Positions 37,801-46,800 of a stretch of 64,000 bases of DNA are shown in pieces. Both the position numbers and the translations under genes were made by a program. The notes beneath the pieces are model-generated. The model saw only the letters and a list, made by a program, of their open reading frames with translations. It did not search any database and was not told the origin of the DNA. The stretch is from Dichetophora obliterata (Eukaryota; Arthropoda; Insecta; Diptera; Sciomyzidae): assembly GCA_963920525.1 (NCBI GenBank), contig OY986435.1:273102848-273166847 (forward strand), in the 5' to 3' direction. Each line of letters begins with the position of its first letter. Within the stretch, counting starts at the first letter, position 1.

Positions 37801-40800
37801 TTTTCTGAATATGCAGTCTTGTGTATATATGTATTAGAAACAATTTGGTGTATAAATCGTCCTTGTAGGATGTATGGTTTGGGAGTTATGACGGAAAAAG
37901 CACATGTTTTTGGCCAGCTTCCACTCCAAAAAGTGTTCTACAACTCCTAAACTACAAGAGATAGAGCAAACGGCATTTGGACAAAGGAGTATCCCTTCTT
38001 AAGGACGAGGACCTGGTGCTCATTTTAATGCATGAATCGTCCTTATCTGATATGTAGTTTTATCATTATTAAATTAATTATTATTAAATTATCATTATTA
38101 AATCAAATTCATTGATCAACCTTACAGAACTGTGAAAATTGGCATTTATCGCAACAATTAAATCCATTGATCAACCATACGGATCTATGAAACTTGCCAT
38201 TTATTTCTCCCGATGATGCAAAAGTATCGTATTCTTCAAACTTTTAAAAAAATGGCAATAATCATATACGAGGTTAATACGTCTGCATTTACATATAACT
38301 GACCTCTAAACATAGTAATAAAATACAGAAATGTTCACTTTTTACATTGAACAAAAACATAAAAAATGAAAACCTCTTGTGCTTTAATAATGCTTTAAAA
38401 ACCAAAAACAGGTCATCAAAATTTACCCAATAAAAGCATGTACAGAAGACAATAGTCACATATTGTATTAAATAAATACCTTAAACTTCATAAAATAAAC
38501 TAATAACTTGTAAATATTTAATAAAAAAAAATAACATCGTTTCAATATATGCTATTACACAATTATATAAATTATACTCACATGAAATTTTACTCAAAAG
38601 TAATATATATGAAATAATTCATATATATTATGAATGTTTAAAACTGTATATATATATTATGTTTAAAACTGTTTATTTTTAAAATGTTTAAAATGCTTAA
38701 AACCAACCAATTAAGAAATGCATGATAAAAATGCTCACAACAAATTTCGTCACAATATTACATTTGTACAAAATTATTCTAATAAATGTTAAAAATTTTA
38801 TCATTGCATTTTAATTACGTGATAAACAAAGAATATAAAAATATATAAAAAAATAAAATGTTCTAAATGAAATTGTTTTACTCGGATTAGTTATATACAT
38901 TTCAACATAAAATCGATCTGAAATAAATATCTTAATATAACGAAATGGAATTCTTAAATATTTTCCAATTGAATCAAAATATACTTTTGATTATGCTTGC
39001 AGGGTTTTCTGATTGGGCAGATAGGTATATTTTTGTTGGTGGTTTAAGATAACCTAATAAGAATACTAATAAAATTATAAGTATATGTGTATATAATAAT
39101 AAATATAATATTAATATATATCTATACTATTCTATACTATATATATATATATATATATATACATGCATCTACGATCAATGGTTTTGTCGTAAAATTGACA
39201 TTTTAATAAAAAATAAAATCATTTTCTTAAATAAATTTCTTAAAATAAAATCATGACTGCTTGCAACTTTGGTATCTTTTAATAAAATACCTACATAAAA
39301 ACAATTTCAACAACATTAAAGCAAATGGGTAACAAGCAATTTTCTTCTCTTCATGAAAAAAAAACATATTTGCAACTCCTTATTAAAGAATAATTATTTC
39401 TTTAGCCGAATCAGAATTCCGTCTTTTTATTCGGCTAATGAAAAAAATTATTATTTGCAAATAAAAACAATGTCCAGCTAGAAACAACATCAATTCGTCA
39501 AACACAAGAAGATCCCAAAAATTAACACAAAAAAATAAGCTGTAAAAGTTGTGGCAAATAGAAGTTACATTTTCATTCACATACATACTTATAATATTGT
39601 TTTCTTCTCCTTTCGTTACTTGTATTCATTTTCATGTTTACTTCTTCTTACTCACAGCAATGCGTCAATAACGAGTACAAAAACTCGTTGGTTGTCATTG
39701 TTTTGGTTTTTCTGTCGGTGGATGGCTGATAGTCTGGAAAGAAGTTGGAACGCTGGATGAAGCAATCTCTTGGTATAATTTATACTCGTTGCATACAAGC
39801 GGCCCTAGTGTGCGTCGCAACGATTTTTGATTCTGTGCAGGCTCTTATAAATGAACCTTGGGACCGTGTAGTAAGGTCCGTATAAATGTCGCACTAAGAA
39901 GCAACTGAAAGCAATTTCCTATTCTTGTGTGCTTCTTACTTTTAATTTTATTTATTTATTTATTTGTTATGGATAATAATCCTTACAGACTAAGCAATAG
40001 TCATTTAATAAATAACAAATATAAAGTATAACAAACTAGTTTATATTTAACAATAGTGTAATAGTGGTTTTAAAAAGTATCTTTAGGCTTGATAGATACA
40101 GTTTATTTATTTGTTAACGTCTATGGATAATATCCTTACAGACTAAGCAAACATAATTTAATAAGTAATAAAAATAAAGATTAAAACTAGTTTCTATTTA
40201 ACAACAGTGTAATAGTGGTTTTGAAAGCAACTTTGGGCATAGAAAAATCGAGTAAGTTATTATTATAGATACTGTTTAAAGCTATAAGAGCTCTATTAAT
40301 TGGCTCATTAGTGGCATAATTAGTTCTATGACAGCTAATGTAAAAATAATTCGAGCTCCGTAACGACTTTTGCGGAATATTAAACGATATTAATTTAAGT
40401 AAGTTTTCACAAATAACATTTCCATTAATCAGATCATAAATCAACATTATACTATGCAGTAGTCTTCTATCTTCAAGAGATGATAGACCAATAAGCAACC
40501 GACGGGTCCTATATGAGGGAAGAGGTTCAGGAAAAATAAAAGAGCGCAAAGCAAATTTTAAAAATCTTTTTTGAACTTTTTCCAGTCTAGCAATACGTAT
40601 CGAGTAAAAAGGACTCCAAATAAATGAAGCGTATTCAAGGCTAGATTTAACAAGGGTAGTATATAAAGTTTTTAGTGTGTAAGGGTCAACAAACCCAACA
40701 CTGTTTCGCCTAAGAAACACTAAAAGTGAATATGCTTTGGGGATAATTCTATTTAAGTGAGAGCTAAAAGTTAAGCTAGAATCAAAAATTACACCAAGGT

Positions 40801-43800
40801 CACGAATTTCTGATAATCTGGCTAACTTAGTGTTATCAAAATTATAATCAAAAATAGTTGGTGAGTGGAGCTTGTAATAAGAGACAACATAACATTTTCC
40901 GAGATTAAAGGCGAATTTACACGATTCACAATCATCGTTCACTTTGGATGAATCATCTGATTTGTAAAATGTAAATTGAATTTCATCTTTAAAATGAAGA
41001 TGATTGTCATGAAGTAGAAGGTCTTCCTACTTTTGATGAAAGTGAAAGCAAACCGAACTGACGTCTCATTCGTACTGAAACACTATTGAAAGGTGTTAAT
41101 ATAATTTCAAGCAGAAAGTTTATATTTTTTTATTTAATTGCTGAATAGCTTTTATTTATTTAATTTTTTTAAATGTCAATAAAATTAATCAGCCAACGAA
41201 TACATTTTGACATTCAACACCGAATCATCCATCAAATTTCAAATTTACAATTTGAATAATGTAAATTAAAAATAGGTTCACTGTCATCGTTCAACGTTCA
41301 CTATCATCGTTTTGGAAAATGTGTAAATTCGCCTTAAGAGATAATTTGTTTTGTTTAAACCAGGAAAAGACATTATCAAGATCAGACTGGAGACGAGAAG
41401 CGTCGCAATCACTTTTAACTTTAAGGAAAACCTTAAGATCATCCGCGTGAAGTAAAAATTGAGCATTAAGAAAGCATTTAGAAACATCATTAATGAAGAT
41501 AACAAAAAGTAATGGTCCAAGGATGCTACCTTGTGGAACCCCACACACTGCTAAAAATGGCGAAGATTTTGCATTGTCAATGACAACATAAGAAACCCTC
41601 TTATGTTGCTCTTCTTTGCTCTTCTTTGATAATCCCCGATCACGTCCATTTTTACTCTATTTTTTTCGTTTGATGAGCTCATGATAGAATTACCAGGTAG
41701 TATTGCTGTTAATCGCTACTTTTACTCGTTACTTTGGGCATATAGTTTAAAGTCAAAGTATTGCAATCACACCAAGAAGTAAAAGGGGATTTTTTGTCTT
41801 TACTTTACATTAGCATATGAAGTGGGTAATTTTTCTGCTGCTAGTTACTTCTGTCAAATTCTATGCCATAGACTACATTTAAGTTTTGAGAATTTTAAAA
41901 TATAGGTGTCCCTTTTTTATCGAATTTTTTAATTCATTTATTGTTTTTTCATATTGTTTTTTTTTTTATGCAGAAACCTAATTTTTGATGGAATGAAGCA
42001 AACAATTTGCTATTTATCAATGTTTATCACGTGGCTTATATAAAGTTCACAGACAAGATAAATAATTGTTTGTCGTTTTATCATTTCAAATAATACAATT
42101 AGCAACATTGTTTCGTTTGACAACACCCGTAAATATGTAAACAAAAATATATTCTCTCTCAAATATAAATGACAACCAGGGTTTTGTGATCTTCTATGAA
42201 AAAAGTTATGTTTCAGTGTTTTATTGTGTATTTTTTTTTAAAAAAAGTAGTTATTCTTTATTTTGCTGTTAGCAGAAAAAAAATAGTGTGCATTGCGTTT
42301 ATAATAATTTTTGATTTGATAATTATTATTGAAAATTGTTTTCAAATTTTGTTGCGAGCCGTTTTTTTTTTAATTCAAATAAAAATCGCGACTGTTAAGT
42401 TGTAATTATTAAAATAATAATATCTTCAACGTTCGGTATTTGCAAAACAGTTTATTCTGGTGATAAAATTCGAAAATATAATGTGCCAGTAGATCCAATA
42501 AGCTGTCAGCGGTGTGCAGAACGCAGTAGAAAAATCAGCAGTGAAATGTATCCTTGGGTATTTAGTACTGCGAAAAAGTATGATATTCCTGCAACTGATT
42601 ACTTTGATGGCATTAAAAAGTTACTTTTTTGCTCTCCTCTTCAATTTTACGGGTGTATATCTTCATTCTTGTGAGTAAACGTCAAATTAATGGACAACCT
42701 CATGATTCAATTATATATAAGGTTAAGTAACCATGAAATTGTTCTCATACAACAACAAAACTTGGATTGCAAAATGTCAAAGTAAAGCAAAAAAAGACAT
42801 GTAAACAATCAAATTAAAATATCTGACTAGAAGTCAAACTATTGGATTTTAATATTAAATTTGTGTTTCAAATAATTTTTAAACAATTATCTTGGAGTTT
42901 GAGTTTTTGTTACTACCTCAAAATGCCGAAAAAGTACGCGATTCGCCAAAACTATTGGAACACGGAAAACGTTTCCCTTTTTAAAGAGCCCAGTGACATT
43001 TTTAAACGAAAACGCTGGATGGATGGAATTTGGATCGGTGAACGTCAAAGTAAAAGATAACAACACTAAACAGCTGTTTCTGACATTCGCCGAGATATAT
43101 TTGCTCTCAGCTTACTCAACCTTATATATAATTGAATCATGGACAACCTATAGTAATTGAATCATGGTTTGCACCTACTCGCTTCATTTTGACACTATAT
43201 GCCCAAAATGATAGTTTATCCCCAACTGACAGATATCCCCAATGTATGCTGACGGTCATATGATCCCTGAAAACTAGCACACTTTTTGCGACATTCAGTA
43301 CTTTATCAATCTATAAGTGTTGATATTAAGAAAGTTTTATTACTGCTTTCATACATAGCACGAAAAGTGTACTATTTTCATACTAAAACAAAAATATTGT
43401 GAATAATTTCACAACGCTACACTGCTTTGATCCCGTGATTTGGTATGGACAGCAGAATCATTTGATGACCGATTGATCGAGACGATGGCAGCTCAAGTGT
43501 GCTGCAATTTGTTGTTTTTTACGTATATCACTATTTACTAGGAAGGCAAATTCTTTGTGAAAGGCTCAGCATGCTTGCTACAGAAAAAATGTTTGTTGAT
43601 CCCTTTTTGATCACAAGACAAAACGAAGAGAAGGCCCAACAGCCAAACAAAAAATATATTAAAGTATTTTTTTGGAGTTTTCCTTGTTGCTTTTTCTTTT
43701 TTATGTTATTTAATGAAAATTACAAGTAAGCATCATGTAAAATAAAACTTAACATGCAAACCGTGCGAGCGAGCGAGAAAGCAACAATAGTCATTCTAAA

Positions 43801-46800
43801 AACCAGTGCCCAAGTCGCTTTAAGCTGCTTGTTCGGCTGGCACTATACGCACTTTGATCTTTTTTCATATATACTGTATGTGCAGCGTTTCTCAGCTTCC
43901 CTCCCGGTTTGGTTCGGTAAAGCAATAAGTCGCCACTATAAACGCGCCCTTACGGATGTTGTGAAAACGCATCGTCTAACCATTAGACACCTGATGTAAG
44001 CATTTAATTAGCTTAACATTGATTTTTAAAGCCAATGAAAATATCTAATCGAACTATTTTTGGATTTCGCCCTAAAAATGGTTTTGATGGTTTTTTGAAA
44101 CTTGAAAATCCAAATTTTCAAAATTTTAAGAAATCGTTTTTATTCTTCTGATATGTAAAAATAATAATTTTTTAAACTAAAACAATGTTATCATAAACAT
44201 AACTTTTGAAAAGATATAAAAATCGTCATTTGTTTTGAATATGTGCAATTTTTTTAAAATTTTGATACCCGTTTTGGTCCAAAAACGCAAAGTGAGTTTT
44301 CGGGAAAAACAAGCTTTTCCGAAAATTTTATTTTAAAGTTTCCTCTAGTTGGCCCACAAGCAGATAAAATGTGAAATTTCATGTCATTGAAAAGAGAATT
44401 AAATAAACTATAAAATTGATTATTAAAACAAATTAGATTTATTACGTGAAGTTCTGAGAAAATTGCACTCAAACTTGAAATTTTGAGGTTTTAACGGATT
44501 TACTTCATCTTCACACTAGTCCAGCTCAGTAATTGACAAATTGAGTGGGTTCGTTGGTACACCGTTAGGCCGCGTTCATAGTGGACGCTTTGGCTGAAGC
44601 TGGTGCATAAAGCTGCTTTGTCAAGCTTTTTTTGATCATAGTGAACGCTTATTCAACGCTGCATAAAGTAGCTTATTGAGCTTATTGGTGTTCATAGTGC
44701 GCGCTTTATGCTTGTGGCTGAGATGCTTTGTTTTCATTTGTCTCTTTGGAAAGTAATGCCCTCAATTGCGTTTTGCAAAGTAAATGAAAGATTTTTTGTT
44801 TAATGTGTACCTAGATTCGCGATGATAACCAATGAAAGATCAAACCAATAACAAACATAAGTTCAAAGGAACTTGAAATCACAAAGCGTAACAACGGTGG
44901 AAGGTTCAACACAAAAAGTACCCAAGAAGTAAGCAAGAAAAACGAAAACTATGTAAACAAACGAGATAGAATACACAAGTGCATACAACTGAAAAGCACC
45001 ACAAAACGAAACAACAACAACACAATAACAGTTAAAACTTCAGCACAAAAGAATCCAACAAATGAAAAAAAAATAAACGAAAGTATTGTTAACAGGCAAA
45101 ATAAATAAACAAGTGCCGAATAGCATTTTAAAAATGCTCTACAACAAAGCATAAAAAACAAAATTATTTTTCTGTGTGAGCAAGCGAGTTGGATATATAA
45201 GCGCTGAAAAGCATTTGAAAATAAGCTTTATGCTGGCACTATGAACACTTTGAGCTTTTTCCATATGATTATACACAAAGCGTTTTTCAGCTAAACCTCT
45301 CGGCTAAGCTAAAAGCGTTTACTATGGACGCGGCCTTAGAAAGGTTAATTCATTGTCTTTCAAAAGCTCATAAAATAAGTTTTCAGTGAGTTGCTTTTTC
45401 TGCAAAAACAATAATGTGCATCAAAGTCATTAAATAATACTTAACACTGAAACTCCTTTGGGTGTGAAAATAGATACACCCACCTCCCATACGATTTTTT
45501 GCTCAACTCGACATCACCTTTCACCTCCGTTAATAGTTGCTCTACTCTATTACGGGACACCCTGTATAGTATTATGTGAACATCAAAAGTTGCCGTACGC
45601 TTTTCTAATATTTATTTTCAAAAAAGCTTAATGAAACCTACATGAATCGAAAGGTATTGCACCATAGATGTGCAGTAACATGTTCGATTTAAAATTAATG
45701 ACCTATGACCTGATATATAAGCGTTGGCACGATTACGATAACTGGGGCGCTACGATTTGAAAGTGTTTTTTTGTTCAGCACAAAATAAAATATTTTTCGT
45801 CAAACAAAAAATCGATACCTCAACTAATTATCGAGCAATAGATTTTTAAAATTTTTTTGCTTCGTACAAGATCTGTTAAAAAAAATATCTATATCTTTAC
45901 CATTATCTAATATATATAAAAGATTGAAATGTCATTTGGAAGATCAGTGTTTAAATTGCTGCAGTCAAAGTAACAAAAGTCGTAAAATTATTGCTTTTTA
46001 AATCAATCACTGTTTCCATAAATTCAAAACTTACTACTTCTTAAACTTGTGCTTGAGAAAAATCAAACAGCCGCAGTCAAAGCAAAAGCAAATAAATATC
46101 TGATAGACTGCGAAGCACTTCAGCAGTGGACAGTTTCAGAAGTTTTTGTTTTGATTGACTAAAACGGTGAACAAAATAGAAAATATTCGTTTTTATAATT
46201 AACGCTAAGTTTAATATATTTGTTGAGAAGATAAACTATTTAATTTAATAAAATTAAAGCTGAAAAGTTTAAAATTTTTTCCAATGGCTGGAAAATCGAA
46301 TAGGATTTAACTTTGAATTAATAAAGTCGAATAAATATTACAGCAATAATGTTGCGTTAAGCACATTTGGTTATTGTAATGGTGCTATGGTTTTTATTAT
46401 GATTACAATAAAAAGGCACTATAATAGTCGAGAAATTTATTGGTGGATTTACTAAACATTAGCCGAACACTTGGTAGAAAAAATTCAACCACTGTTTCAC
46501 TTCCACCAGTCAAAGCCTATGCAACGAAAATGTCGAAAGTAAAAATACATGATTTAAAATTAGTTCAGGATTAAGCGAGTTAAACAATTCTTGTGAAAAT
46601 TTCTTTTGATATAATGATCTTTTGATTTGAAATAAATATAAAGAATAAAATAGTTACTTTGTGATTTTTCCAGTGAGTTTTCAGTAGATTTATCATCATC
46701 GGCTTTTTCAGGCTCCAGATCAGTATCGCATAGTCGACTAGATAGAAGTACATTTTTAGTGCTTGTATCCATTGCATTAGTAGTGTTGCTCGGAGTGTCA

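Larger units (their letters stand above)
39950..41602 (-). mobile_element. 5'-truncated LINE (Jockey-superfamily type)
   Basis: The minus strand encodes the second half of a LINE reverse transcriptase (from about 41602) and a 3' region with TTTATT-rich tails on the plus strand. The 3' region occurs twice in tandem (39960-40090 and 40105-40240, about 80 percent alike), suggesting two insertions at nearly the same site or duplication of the end. A 426-bp MITE interrupts it. It lies in intron 2 in the same orientation as the dmt-like gene. Confidence 0.8.

Noticed and set aside
42483..43060. Two short frames as host exons
   Set aside because: They lie between a pair of inverted ends (41738, 43211) and show no splice sites or known motifs.
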